Notes under the pieces: model-generated | Database searches by the model: none | Told to the model about the DNA's origin: nothing | The model's input: the letters and a program-made list of their open reading frames with translations, nothing else | In this document: positions 34,122 through 42,548 of the stretch, one piece after another | How the letters are laid out: each line of letters begins with the position of its first letter | Position numbering within the stretch: position 1 is the stretch's first letter | Translations under genes and position numbers: made by a program | Source: Sulfurovum riftiae | GTDB taxonomy: Bacteria > Campylobacterota > Campylobacteria > Campylobacterales > Sulfurovaceae | DNA length: 64,000 nt | Assembly: GCF_001595645.1 (NCBI RefSeq) | Contig: NZ_LNKT01000034.1 | Coordinates: 124,001-188,000, forward strand | Direction of reading: 5' to 3'

Positions 34122-35138
34122 TCACCATGGATTGGCACTATCATTCCTTTTGGATTTTTTAGCACTGTTCATTTGGTACATCATGGTAGGTGTCCCTTTT
34201 TGTTTCATTTTCTTCAGCAGTCTTTTCAACTCCTGCTGTTTGAGTTTCTCTTCTTTGGACATTTTTTTCTGCGCTTTTGATGCACCTGAAGATTTGTCGC
34301 CTTTTTTATCCTGGGGCTTTTTCTCTTTTTGGGAATCCGACTTCTTTTTGTCGCCCTCTTTTTTATCATTCTCTTTTTTCTTATCTTTCTCTTGTCCGTC
34401 TTTCTTTTTCTGATCTTTTTTCTCTTGGTTTTTCTTATCTTTCTTTTGCTGATCGCCTTTTTTCTTCTGGTCTTTTTTCTCTTTGTTTTGCTGGTCTTTC
34501 TGTTTTTGATCGCCTTTCTTTTTTTGTTTGTCTTTTTTCTGTTGATCATTTTTCTTTTTTTGATCGTCTTTCTTTTGATCCTTGTTCTTTTTTTTGTCCT
34601 GATTTTTCTGGTCTTTCTTTTTTTGCTTATCTTTTTTCTGCTGTTTCTTTTTCTTTTGCTGCTGCTTCTTTTTCATCTTTTTGGCAAGTTCAAGATTAAA
34701 ACGTGTATCTTTGTCTTCTCTGATCTTCAAGGCTTCTTCATAACTTTTGATAGCAGAATCAAGATCTTTTTTCTGAAAATAGGCATTGCCTATATTGTGC
34801 AGACGCATCGCCTTGTCTACCCCTTTTGCCTTTTTATAGGATTTGATGGCTGCATCATAATTCTTGGACTTGTAATAGGCATTTCCGATATCATACTCTT
34901 TCTGTGGTACTTCTTTGTCCAGAGAGTGCAAAAGTGCAGCACTTTTGCTGTACTGTTTATTCTCATATGCCTGTTTTGCCTGTTCAATCGTTTTGAAATC
35001 TGTTAACCCGGCATTCAAGTCATTGAAAACTGAAACACAAAACACGAATATACTCATCAATAATATTCGCAGGGTCGGTTTACCGACCCTATTGTTTTTG
35101 CATGGTCGGCAAACCGACCCTACATTTTGAACTCTCAT
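34122..35138 (-). CDS. batC: TPR protein with long Lys/Gln/Asp-rich tract (BatC-like)
   Basis: A 338-residue protein. The leader (1 to about 43) ends SVFNDLNA. Two to three TPR units (about 48-145) include EYDIGNAYYKSKNYDAAIKS and LHNIGNAYFQKKDLDSAIKS. Residues about 152-300 are almost only Lys, Gln, Asp, Glu and Asn, followed by a helical end. TPR proteins of this kind accompany the Bat VWA proteins. The start ATG 35138 is chosen because it overlaps the upstream stop (TAATG) and has AAGGAGAG eight bases upstream. Residues 6-23 are encoded by a family-A palindromic element inserted after the start; a start at 35057 would skip it but has no ribosome site. Confidence 0.85.
   Translation of the reverse strand: MRVQNVGSVCRPCKNNRVGKPTLRILLMSIFVFCVSVFNDLNAGLTDFKTIEQAKQAYENKQYSKSAALLHSLDKEVPQKEYDIGNAYYKSKNYDAAIKSYKKAKGVDKAMRLHNIGNAYFQKKDLDSAIKSYEEALKIREDKDTRFNLELAKKMKKKQQQKKKKQQKKDKQKKKDQKNQDKKKNKDQKKDDQKKKNDQQKKDKQKKKGDQKQKDQQNKEKKDQKKKGDQQKKDKKNQEKKDQKKKDGQEKDKKKENDKKEGDKKKSDSQKEKKPQDKKGDKSSGASKAQKKMSKEEKLKQQELKRLLKKMKQKGTPTMMYQMNSAKKSKRNDSANPW
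35071..35123 (+). repeat. Family-A REP-like element, locus 2 (inside batC signal-peptide region)
   Basis: Inverted pair: AGGGTCGGTTTACCGACCCT at 35071-35090 and GGTCGGCAAACCGACCCTAC at 35104-35123. The element lies within the first 23 codons of the TPR gene, keeps the frame, and encodes several Arg/Lys residues. Confidence 0.88.
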
Positions 35139-36109
35139 TATACTTCTCTCCTTCTAGGCAATGAACTCAAGCCTATCAACAGCAGTAACAAACCAAGCCC
35201 AAGCGGATAGTAGAAATACTCCACTCTCTGCTTGACCCTGACTTCTCCCTGTTGCTGGTCTTTGTATTTTCCTTTGATCACAGCTGCCAGGTTCTCAATA
35301 TCTTTTTTCCCCGTACCGGCAACCACATAGGCACCGCCATTCTCTTTTGCCAGCAGTCCCAAGGCATCGTTTCTCTGTGTGATCGCGATCGTTCCATCCT
35401 TTTTCATGATCGGTTTGCCTTTGGCGTCGATGACCGGAGCACCTTTATCCGTACCCACAAGTACCACATAAAGGTCTATCTTGCCGGCTTTGAGCACATC
35501 AGCCAATCCTGCGATAGCTTCTTCATCACCGCCATCGGTGAAGAGCACCATGATCTTCGGGTCTTTCTTTGCAAGCAGAGAGTCTGCAAGCTCACCTAAT
35601 GCCAGGAAATCAGTAGACCCCATATTAATGTAGGAATCATCTACCCCTTTCACCATCATCTTAAGTGTCTCTTTGTCACTTGAAAACGGTGCGAGGATAA
35701 AGGGACTGTAGGCAAAGGCGACGACCCCTATCTCATCACTAGGCATAGCATCAAAAAATGCCATCATCTTTTTCTTCGCGAACTCCAAACGGTTGGGATA
35801 GACATCTTTACTGCGCATGGAACCTGAAATGTCCAATGCCGTAAGCAGGGTCAATCCCTCTACTTTCACTACTTTGTCTTCCAACTCTTTCACAGGTCGT
35901 GCCAAAGCAACGATCATAAAAAAGATCGCTGCAAACATGATGATATTCCTCAATTTAAGAGGTATCCCCTCTGAGCTAGCCGATAAACGTGCCAGTACTT
36001 TTTCATCAAAAATACGTGAGAGACGCTCTTTGTTTGTTGTAATCAAAAATGTAAAGAGTATAAAAGGTACGATCATGATCCAAAAAAGATACGGATTTAC
36101 AAATTCCAT
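35138..36109 (-). CDS. batB: VWA-domain membrane protein (BatB-like)
   Basis: A 323-residue protein. An N-terminal hydrophobic segment (about 8-25) and a second near residue 60 (IIMFAAIFFMIVALARP) precede a von Willebrand A domain with a complete MIDAS: ALDISGSMRSKD (DxSxS), the Thr of GSTDFLALGELA, and VLFTDGGDEE. A C-terminal helix (about 298-315, YYPLGLGLLLLLIGLSSL) anchors it. It binds partner proteins through the metal site in the inner membrane/periplasm. It starts directly after the other VWA gene, with GGAGTATAG before ATG. Confidence 0.9.
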   Translation of the reverse strand: MEFVNPYLFWIMIVPFILFTFLITTNKERLSRIFDEKVLARLSASSEGIPLKLRNIIMFAAIFFMIVALARPVKELEDKVVKVEGLTLLTALDISGSMRSKDVYPNRLEFAKKKMMAFFDAMPSDEIGVVAFAYSPFILAPFSSDKETLKMMVKGVDDSYINMGSTDFLALGELADSLLAKKDPKIMVLFTDGGDEEAIAGLADVLKAGKIDLYVVLVGTDKGAPVIDAKGKPIMKKDGTIAITQRNDALGLLAKENGGAYVVAGTGKKDIENLAAVIKGKYKDQQQGEVRVKQRVEYFYYPLGLGLLLLLIGLSSLPRRREV

Positions 36110-37027
36110 CTATACTCCTTTCGAATTTCTGTAATAGATAAATAACAACAGGCTCAATATGGCAAGGAACAGAGGATAAACATACAAATAAGTATGCTCT
36201 ACGATCTTCTTGCTGTCCAGTTTGGTGACTTCGAGCTTGTTGATCTCATCATAAATATTGCTCAACATCGCTGCCGATCTCGCAGCATAGGCCTGGCCCT
36301 TTCCTGCACGTGCAAGTGTTTGAAGGTATCTGGCATCATAATCCCTGGAACCGCCAATACCTATGGTATAGAGCTTCACATCTCTTTTCTCGATCATATG
36401 TTTAACATCCGATAACGGGACCTTGGACATATTGTCTCTTCCGTCTGTCAGAAGAATGACTATTTTCGATTTGGACTTACTCTTGCTCAGCAGGTTATAG
36501 GCCTGGACCAGTGCATCATTGATGGCCGTTCTCTTTCCTGCCATTCCCAGTTCCTGCATCTCGGTAATATTGGTCAGAAATTCCTTCTCAAAGGTCAACG
36601 GTGAGGCAATGAATGCCACATCTGCAAACGTCACCATACCGATACGGTCATTTTTACGCTTCTTAATGAAGTCTCCGACCACCTCTTTGACCACATCGAA
36701 TTTATTCTTGTACGGGTCATTCGGGTCAAAACCCATCTGACGCATCGAGTCCGAACTGTCAATAACCAGGACAATATCCCGCCCCTCTTTCTTCGAGTTG
36801 ACATAATTCTTTGTCAGGACCGGTGATGCCAGAGCGATTACTGCTGCGACAATTCCGATCCACTTCAGCCAACTCAGCAGAGAAGATTTATGCACCTCTT
36901 TGGTCATCAGTGTATGCACATGCGGGAAAAATATCGCCCGGCTGCGCTCTTTGCACCACTTGCTGCATACGATGAAGAACAGCAGCACCAACAGTAATAA
37001 CGGATATTCAAAACTAAATTGACTCAT
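36110..37027 (-). CDS. batA: VWA-domain membrane protein (BatA-like)
   Basis: A protein of about 305 residues from ATG 37027 (MSQFSFEYPLLLLVLLFFIV), with AGGTGG before it; an upstream TTG would add five residues. Two N-terminal helices are followed by a VWA domain with MIDAS VIDSSDSMRQMG, GKRTAINDALVQ and LLTDGRDN, and a C-terminal helix (YVYPLFLAILSLLLFIYY). It overlaps the end of the preceding small membrane gene by 14 bases and abuts batB. Tandem batA-batB genes are standard in these operons. Confidence 0.9.
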   Translation of the reverse strand: MSQFSFEYPLLLLVLLFFIVCSKWCKERSRAIFFPHVHTLMTKEVHKSSLLSWLKWIGIVAAVIALASPVLTKNYVNSKKEGRDIVLVIDSSDSMRQMGFDPNDPYKNKFDVVKEVVGDFIKKRKNDRIGMVTFADVAFIASPLTFEKEFLTNITEMQELGMAGKRTAINDALVQAYNLLSKSKSKSKIVILLTDGRDNMSKVPLSDVKHMIEKRDVKLYTIGIGGSRDYDARYLQTLARAGKGQAYAARSAAMLSNIYDEINKLEVTKLDSKKIVEHTYLYVYPLFLAILSLLLFIYYRNSKGV

Positions 37028-37529
37028 CTGCCACCTGCACAAAAAGATTGAATTTATTTTTTGTATCTATATCCACTTCATCTACTTCTTTTTTGTATTT
37101 GTATTTCTCCAGCATCGGTTCAAGCTGGGAGAAGAGCTCTTTTTTTCGCTCATCCGTTGCCAGGAGTCTTGCATAATGTGTTGCTTCATAGGCTGAGTGT
37201 TTCGCATCTTTCCAGTCTATGGCCTTGAGTTTTTCAAGATATCCTTTTGCCAGATTGATCTTTCTGTTCTCCCAAAGTTTCTTGACTACGAAAAAGAGGA
37301 CCCCAAGCAGCAATAGCACACCAAAACCGATCAATCCCCAGTAAATATAAAAGGAACTGTCCGGTATCTCAAGCAGAGGCTTGATATCTCTTAACTGCGC
37401 TGAAACATTGTTCTCTGCAAGAGCCAATGTAGTGAAGAGTGAAGAATGAAGAGTGAAGAATGTCAGTATGCGTTTTGTCAAAACACTTTCATTCATTCCT
37501 AATTCCTCATTCCTAATTACTAATTCCAT
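37014..37529 (-). CDS. Small single-pass membrane protein of the bat operon (DUF4381-like)
   Basis: A 171-residue protein with a leader (1 to about 38, ending LALA), a short periplasmic part, a membrane helix at about residues 62-84 (YWGLIGFGVLLLLGVLFFVV) and a cytosolic helical tail. Size, topology and place between DUF58 and batA fit the DUF4381 proteins of such operons; sequence similarity is weak by eye. The start at 37529 has AGGAGA five bases upstream. Two direct-repeat tracts (37490-37527 and 37431-37462) encode residues 2-14 and 23-33, so most of the signal peptide is made of repeat words. Confidence 0.75.
   Translation of the reverse strand: MELVIRNEELGMNESVLTKRILTFFTLHSSLFTTLALAENNVSAQLRDIKPLLEIPDSSFYIYWGLIGFGVLLLLGVLFFVVKKLWENRKINLAKGYLEKLKAIDWKDAKHSAYEATHYARLLATDERKKELFSQLEPMLEKYKYKKEVDEVDIDTKNKFNLFVQVADESI
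37431..37462 (+). repeat. GTGAAGA-word direct repeat in a signal peptide
   Basis: AGTGAAGAGTGAAGAATGAA and its continuation to 37462 consist of alternating GTGAAGA/ATGAAGA words. On the coding strand it gives TTCTTCACTCTTCATTC and related text, encoding FFTLHSSLFTT in the leader of the DUF4381-like protein. Confidence 0.75.
37490..37527 (+). repeat. TAATTCC-word direct repeat just after a start codon
   Basis: Words CATTCCTAATTCC, CTCATTCCTAATTAC and TAATTCC occupy codons 2-14 of the DUF4381-like gene, directly after its ribosome site and ATG. A similar TTTCTAATT tract lies at 38412-38446. Confidence 0.75.
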
Positions 37530-37531
37530 AT

Positions 37532-38362
37532 CTATCTCCTCATGCTTTTCATCAGTTTCAACGCTCCATCCTCATGGGTATAGACCTTGGTGAACCTGAT
37601 ACCGTGTTTCTTGAACTGCTTATAAAGTTTCTCATCGTTCTTCAAGAGTGCTTTTTTATAACTCTTGAGCGTACTGCTGTCTATGTTGCCTTCGAAACTC
37701 TGCTTTGTCTCCATATCTATCAGCCTGAGGTAGCCAAGTTCACTCGGCTCCTCCTCAAATCTGTCACGTACGATCACTGCAAAGACATCATGCTTTTTGC
37801 TTAGCAGCTTCAGATCCACATCACCCACAAAGTCTGAGATGATGAAAAGCAACGCCTTTTTCTTCAGACGGTTGTTCAGTGTCTCTACCAGTGCCTTGAA
37901 GTCACCCTCTTTGCCTATAGGTTCGAACTCGACGATATTCTCTACTGCTTTATGGACTGAGAAAAGTTTTTTGCTCGGTTTGCTCAGTTCATACAGCTTG
38001 TCCGCAAAGATCATATGGGAGAAGAGGTCTGCATTCTTCACGGCAGAAAAGCCGAGTGTGCCTGCCACTTCGGCAATAATGTCCGACTTCTGCTTCACCG
38101 TCCCAAAATAGGTGGAACCTCCAAGCATGGAGACCACTACCACATTGAGTTCTCTCTCCTCTTTGTAAATCTTGACAAAAGGTTTTCCCAGTTTGGCGGT
38201 CGTCTTCCAGTCTATCTTACGGACATCATCCCCGTAGACATACTCACGAAGCTCAGTAAATTCGAACCCTTCACCCTGGAACATAGAAGCATTGTTACCG
38301 AGCATATCCCCGTAGACCTGTTTCTTGGTCTTAAGGACGATCTTTTTTGCTTTTTTGTTCAC
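37532..38362 (-). CDS. DUF58-family protein
   Basis: A 276-residue soluble protein with a GTG start preceded by GGAG. The DUF58 motif is YVYGDDVRKIDWKTTAKLGKP near residue 40, followed by the partner strand KIYKEERELNVVVVSML. The position where VWA proteins have DxSxS reads SMLGGS, so the metal site looks degenerate. DUF58 proteins sit between MoxR and the Bat VWA proteins and are thought to be part of the chaperone-like complex. It lies 2 bases before the DUF4381-like gene and 81 bases after moxR. Confidence 0.9.
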   Translation of the reverse strand: MNKKAKKIVLKTKKQVYGDMLGNNASMFQGEGFEFTELREYVYGDDVRKIDWKTTAKLGKPFVKIYKEERELNVVVVSMLGGSTYFGTVKQKSDIIAEVAGTLGFSAVKNADLFSHMIFADKLYELSKPSKKLFSVHKAVENIVEFEPIGKEGDFKALVETLNNRLKKKALLFIISDFVGDVDLKLLSKKHDVFAVIVRDRFEEEPSELGYLRLIDMETKQSFEGNIDSSTLKSYKKALLKNDEKLYKQFKKHGIRFTKVYTHEDGALKLMKSMRR

Positions 38363-38411
38363 TCTTTCTTCTCCATTTCATCATAGCGAAGCCACTGCAC
38401 CGCATACTTTC

Positions 38412-38446
38412 ATTTCTAATTTTTAATTTCCAATTTCTAATTATTA
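38412..38446 (+). repeat. TTTCTAATT-word direct repeat (moxR-DUF58 gap)
   Basis: ATTTCTAATTTTTAATTTCC followed by AATTTCTAATTATTAA. It fills the 3' end of the 81-base gap and reaches the moxR stop codon region at 38444. Confidence 0.65.
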
Positions 38447-39391
38447 AGGGATCGGTACCGCCGCCAGGATCTTTTCAATGATGTAGTCCTGGGTTATATC
38501 TTCCGCCTGTGCCTCATAACTCAGTATGATCCTGTGGCGAAGGATCTCTTTGGCAATATACGCGATCTCGATCGGAGAAACATAATCCTGTCCCTTGAGG
38601 TAAGCGATCGCCCGTGCCGCTTTGTACATATCGATACTCGCACGCGGACTTGCACCGAACTCGATGTACGGTTCAAGTTCTTCGAGCCCATACGCTTTGG
38701 GGTCACGTGTTGCTGCGACCAGTTCGATGATGTAGGCTTCGATCTCTTCATCCATGTGGACTTCAAGCGCCTCTTTACGAATCTGCTCGAGATCCTCTTT
38801 CGTCGCTACCTGCTGTATCTCTTCAAAACTGTTGTTCGCGACACGTCTTGCGATCTCAAGCTCTTCCTCTTTGGTGTTGTACCCTACAACCACTTTCATC
38901 ATGAAACGGTCAAGCTGTGCTTCGGGAAGTTCATACGCTCCCTCCTGCTCCACAGGGTTCTGTGTTGCCATAACGAGGAAAGGCAGATCGATCTTGAAGG
39001 TCTCATCACCGATGGTCACCTGTCTTTCCTGCATGACTTCAAGCAGTGCCGACTGTACTTTTGCCGGTGCACGGTTGATCTCATCAGCTAGTAATAAGTT
39101 GGTAAAGACCGGTCCCTGTTTGATCTTGAAAGAGTTGTTGGAAGGGTCGTAGATCTCCGTTCCGATAATGTCCGAAGGAAGCAGGTCAGGGGTGAACTGC
39201 ACACGTTTGAAGTTAAGGCCCAGTGTTTTTGCCAGGGCATTGACCGCCGTGGTCTTTGCAAGCCCGGGTACACCTTCAAGCAAAATGTGCCCACGGCAAA
39301 GCAGTCCGGCAAGTAATCCCTCGACCATTTTATCCTGGCCGACAAGGACCTTCGAGATCTCTGTTCTGATATTCTGTATGATTTGACTCAA
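38444..39391 (-). CDS. moxR: MoxR-family AAA+ ATPase
   Basis: A 315-residue MoxR ATPase with Walker A GVPGLAKTTAVNALA near residue 38, Walker B LLADEINRAPAKVQSALLE, sensor 1 in VMATQNPVEQEGAYELPEAQ, and an arginine-finger region with FGASPRASID in the lid. It starts with TTG (AGGAG six bases upstream). MoxR proteins act as chaperones for metal loading and assembly together with VWA proteins. It heads the operon moxR-DUF58-DUF4381-batA-batB-batC-batD-batD, with a TATAAA -10-like box at 39411-39416 on the minus strand. Confidence 0.94.
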   Translation of the reverse strand: MSQIIQNIRTEISKVLVGQDKMVEGLLAGLLCRGHILLEGVPGLAKTTAVNALAKTLGLNFKRVQFTPDLLPSDIIGTEIYDPSNNSFKIKQGPVFTNLLLADEINRAPAKVQSALLEVMQERQVTIGDETFKIDLPFLVMATQNPVEQEGAYELPEAQLDRFMMKVVVGYNTKEEELEIARRVANNSFEEIQQVATKEDLEQIRKEALEVHMDEEIEAYIIELVAATRDPKAYGLEELEPYIEFGASPRASIDMYKAARAIAYLKGQDYVSPIEIAYIAKEILRHRIILSYEAQAEDITQDYIIEKILAAVPIP

Positions 39392-39460
39392 GTTTTTCTC
39401 CTAAAACTGTTTTATAGCTGTAGTGTACTTGAGTGAGGTTAACTAAGGTTTAACGATTTA

Positions 39461-42454
39461 TTATTTCCCCTTCAAATATCCCATTGCAGCCGCTATGATG
39501 TCATCATCATCCTTGCTTCCCGATTTAAGGACCACACGCTCTTTACCCTCTTCCCTGAATTCAATGAAAACATTCTCTCCATAAGAGGAGACCTTGGAAA
39601 TACCCTGCTGTTTCGCCAGTACTTTCATGACCATCACATCGATGAACTGTCTGGTAATGGTATCGGGTTTGCCGAACCTGTCGGCGATCTCCGCTTCGAT
39701 CTCATAGACCTCACCTGTCGTTTCACAGAGTGAGAGACGGCGGTAGAGTTCAAGACGCAGCCTGTCCTCTTCGATAAGCTCTTCGTTTAGATAGGCATCG
39801 ATGGAGAGTTTCATATCGATATTGTGTGCCACCTCTTTGTCCTGACCTGAAAGTTCACGTATGGCATCTTCAAGCATACGCAGATAGAGCGAATAGCCTA
39901 TCTGCTTGATATGCCCGCTCTGTGCTTCACCGATGATGTTACCGCCGCCACGTATCTCAAGATCGCGGAAGGCAAGTACCGCGCCGGATCCCAGATCGGA
40001 ATGTGACTCAAGCGCGATGAGCCTCTTTTTGGCATTCTCCGTCAACCGGTCCTTGTCAGTTACCATAAAATAGCAGTACCCCTCTTTGCCACCCCGTCCG
40101 ACACGGCCTCGAAGCTGATGCAGGTCAGCGATACCGAAGTTGTCTGCACCGTCGACGATCATCGTATTTGCATGGGGCATATGGATACCTGACTCGACGA
40201 TCGAGGTGGAGAGCAGTACATCATACTCCCCGTCTTCAAACTTCATCATTTCATCTTCGGTCTCTTTGGCAGAGATCTTGGAGTGGAGTACAGCGATACG
40301 CAATTTGGGAAGGATGTCAAGCAACTGTTTCTTCTTCTCTTCAATGCCCGCAATGGAGTTGAATACATAGAAGATCTGTCCGCCGCGGCGCATCTCTCTG
40401 AGAATCGCTTCCTTGACCACCTTGTCATCATAGCTCTTGACAAAGGTCCTTACCCCCTGGCGTTCTGTCGGAGGGGTGAGGATCTCGGAGAAACTCTTGA
40501 CTTCAGAGAGAGCCAGGTTCAAAGAGCGTGGGATCGGTGTGGCGGACATGGAGAGCAAGTGTACATCGATGGAGATCTCCTTGAGCGCCTCCTTCTGTTT
40601 CACACCGAACTTATGCTCCTCATCGATGATCACCAGCGCAAGGTTCTTGAACTTCGCTTTGAGCAGGGCATGTGTTCCAACTACCACATCAATGCTTCCC
40701 TCCTGGAGGCCTTTAAGCGTAGCATTCTTCTCTTTGGTCGTAGAGAATCGGTCCAGTTTGGCCACCTTGATACCATAGTCATAAAAACGCTCTTTGAGAC
40801 TCTTGTAATGCTGGGAACTGAGCAGTGTTGTCGGGGCGATCATCATTGCCTGATAGCCATTCTTTACTGCTACGAACATACCGTTCATCGCCACTTCTGT
40901 TTTACCGAAACCAACATCCGCAGAGAGCAGTCTGTCCATCATTCTTCCAGAACTCATATCATCGAGCATATCGTTGATGGCACGCTCCTGATCTTCGGTA
41001 TGCAGGAAACCCGCTTTGGACATAAAAAGGGTATGTTCCTCTCTGTCGATCTTCATCCTGATACCCTTTTTCAAATGGCGCTGGGCAGAGAGATTGATGA
41101 TCTGAGATGCAATGGCAAAGAGTTTCTCTTTCACCTTCCCTTTGAGCTTTTTGAAACTGGCTTTCCCCAGTTTATCCAGTATGGGCAGTGCACCGCCTTC
41201 GGCCACATAACGGTCTATGACCTCCAAGCTGGAAACAGGGATAAGCAGGGAATCCTCGTTCTGATAGAAGATGACCACGAATTCACTGGTCGCACCCAGT
41301 ACATCACGTTTTTCGATCCCTTTGAAGATACCTACACCGTGATTTTCATGCACCACATAGTCTCCGGGCCTGAGTTCATCAAGGATGATCGTTGCTTTTT
41401 TGACCCGCTTTTTCTTCAGGGGTTTGTTGAGAGAGAGGATGAGCCTGTCATCACCCATAATGTTGACGATCCCCTCCTGGTAAATAAATTCGATATTCTC
41501 AAAACTGTTGAGTTCCGACCCACGTACGATACTCTCGTTCTTGGCAATAATGGTGATCTTTTTCTCTTTATGGGCTTCGAGAAATTTGTTGGGGTCGACC
41601 GCTTCAAGGTCACGGTATCTGGTTCCTTCCGGTATGGTAGGCAGCAGGAAATCCTTCCTTGGGATCAGCGGGTCGCCCAGTTCATAGACCTCTTTGAGAT
41701 CCTCATCCAGATCGCTTGCCCAGACGCCGGAAAACGCTTCCAGAGCACTCTGTGCCAGTTCTTCCAGATGCCAGAGCCCCAGAGAATCGATATCTTTGAC
41801 AAATGTATCGTACCTGCTTCGCTCCACTCTGCTTTTAAGGGCTTCATACTGTTCCTTGTCAAGCGCGAGGAATGCCGGTGTGAATGTCAGGCTCTCCAGC
41901 TCCTCCTCAAAACGTTTCTGTGTCGCTTCGTCATACTGCTGTATCGACTCTATCTCATCATCGAAGAGAGATATCCTGTAGGGTTTCTCCGCATCGATGG
42001 GGAAAATATCGATAATATCTCCGCGGAAAGAGACCTCTCCCCTGCCGGCAGCAATATCTGTAAAGTGATACCCCCAGTGATACAGGGTATCTTTGAGTTC
42101 ATTCAGGTCGACCGTATCGCCGAATTCCAAGGACTTTTGTGCAAAATATTCCGGCTTGGGAAAAGGCAGCAGTACGGTTCGTACCGGTGAGACGAGCAGT
42201 TTTTTCTGTTCAGCGCGATAATATCCGAATAGCTGTGCAAAGAGTTCCTGAAGATCTTCGGCATAGGCACGCAGGTCCTCACCTACATTCACACGCAGGT
42301 CAGGCAGGACATAGGTATCGAAACCCAGCAAGACGGAAACGTCACGTATCTGTATAGCTTCTTTGTCATCTTTGCAGATGAGCAGTTTCTCGTCTGATAG
42401 TGTTTCCAGATATTCGTAGATATTGCTTTGGTACATACTTTCTCTTTTTTTCAT
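39461..42454 (-). CDS. mfd: Transcription-repair coupling factor
   Basis: A 997-residue Mfd, somewhat short but typical for Campylobacterota. In order: a UvrB-like N-terminal region (residues about 1-300), the RNA-polymerase-interacting CarD-like domain (LRPGDYVVHENHGVGIFKGI, about 375), the translocase with Walker A ADVGFGKTEVAMNG (about 515) and DEEHKFGVKQKEAL, motif SATPIPRSLNLAL, QLRGRVGRGGKEGYCYF, and a TRCF C-terminal domain (about 860-960). It removes RNA polymerase stalled at lesions and recruits UvrA. It follows folC on the same strand. The large ORF on the opposite strand is a shadow. Confidence 0.97.
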   Translation of the reverse strand: MKKRESMYQSNIYEYLETLSDEKLLICKDDKEAIQIRDVSVLLGFDTYVLPDLRVNVGEDLRAYAEDLQELFAQLFGYYRAEQKKLLVSPVRTVLLPFPKPEYFAQKSLEFGDTVDLNELKDTLYHWGYHFTDIAAGRGEVSFRGDIIDIFPIDAEKPYRISLFDDEIESIQQYDEATQKRFEEELESLTFTPAFLALDKEQYEALKSRVERSRYDTFVKDIDSLGLWHLEELAQSALEAFSGVWASDLDEDLKEVYELGDPLIPRKDFLLPTIPEGTRYRDLEAVDPNKFLEAHKEKKITIIAKNESIVRGSELNSFENIEFIYQEGIVNIMGDDRLILSLNKPLKKKRVKKATIILDELRPGDYVVHENHGVGIFKGIEKRDVLGATSEFVVIFYQNEDSLLIPVSSLEVIDRYVAEGGALPILDKLGKASFKKLKGKVKEKLFAIASQIINLSAQRHLKKGIRMKIDREEHTLFMSKAGFLHTEDQERAINDMLDDMSSGRMMDRLLSADVGFGKTEVAMNGMFVAVKNGYQAMMIAPTTLLSSQHYKSLKERFYDYGIKVAKLDRFSTTKEKNATLKGLQEGSIDVVVGTHALLKAKFKNLALVIIDEEHKFGVKQKEALKEISIDVHLLSMSATPIPRSLNLALSEVKSFSEILTPPTERQGVRTFVKSYDDKVVKEAILREMRRGGQIFYVFNSIAGIEEKKKQLLDILPKLRIAVLHSKISAKETEDEMMKFEDGEYDVLLSTSIVESGIHMPHANTMIVDGADNFGIADLHQLRGRVGRGGKEGYCYFMVTDKDRLTENAKKRLIALESHSDLGSGAVLAFRDLEIRGGGNIIGEAQSGHIKQIGYSLYLRMLEDAIRELSGQDKEVAHNIDMKLSIDAYLNEELIEEDRLRLELYRRLSLCETTGEVYEIEAEIADRFGKPDTITRQFIDVMVMKVLAKQQGISKVSSYGENVFIEFREEGKERVVLKSGSKDDDDIIAAAMGYLKGK

Positions 42455-42464
42455 TTGTTATCTT

Positions 42465-42548
42465 GGTCGGTAAACCGACCCTACAGATTTTGATTTGTAT
42501 TCATTCGCTGTTTTAACATTCTACCTACGTAGGGTCGGTTCACCGACC
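42465..42548 (+). repeat. Family-A REP-like element, locus 3 (mfd-folC gap, halves back to back)
   Basis: GGTCGGTAAACCGACCCTAC at 42465-42484 and GTAGGGTCGGTTCACCGACC at 42529-42548. Here the GTAGG ends face each other, the reverse of loci 1, 2 and 4. It fills nearly the whole gap between folC and mfd and touches the folC stop codon. Confidence 0.85.

Noticed and set aside
34329-35006. 225-residue hydrophobic ORF on the plus strand that looks like a multi-pass membrane protein
   Set aside because: It is the complement of the Lys/Gln/Asp-rich tract of the TPR gene; poly-Lys codons read backwards give Phe and Leu. It has no ribosome site.
37431-37527. CRISPR-like repeat array
   Set aside because: Repeat words are short, contiguous and irregular, without equal-length unique spacers; no cas genes are in the window.
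30999-39391. bat/moxR operon as a novel defence or toxin system
   Set aside because: Gene content and order match the known MoxR-DUF58-Bat aerotolerance-type operons; only the BatD duplication and the leader repeats are unusual.
40283-42190. 635-residue ORF on the plus strand
   Set aside because: It lies entirely antisense to mfd, whose motifs are complete on the minus strand; no recognisable domains.
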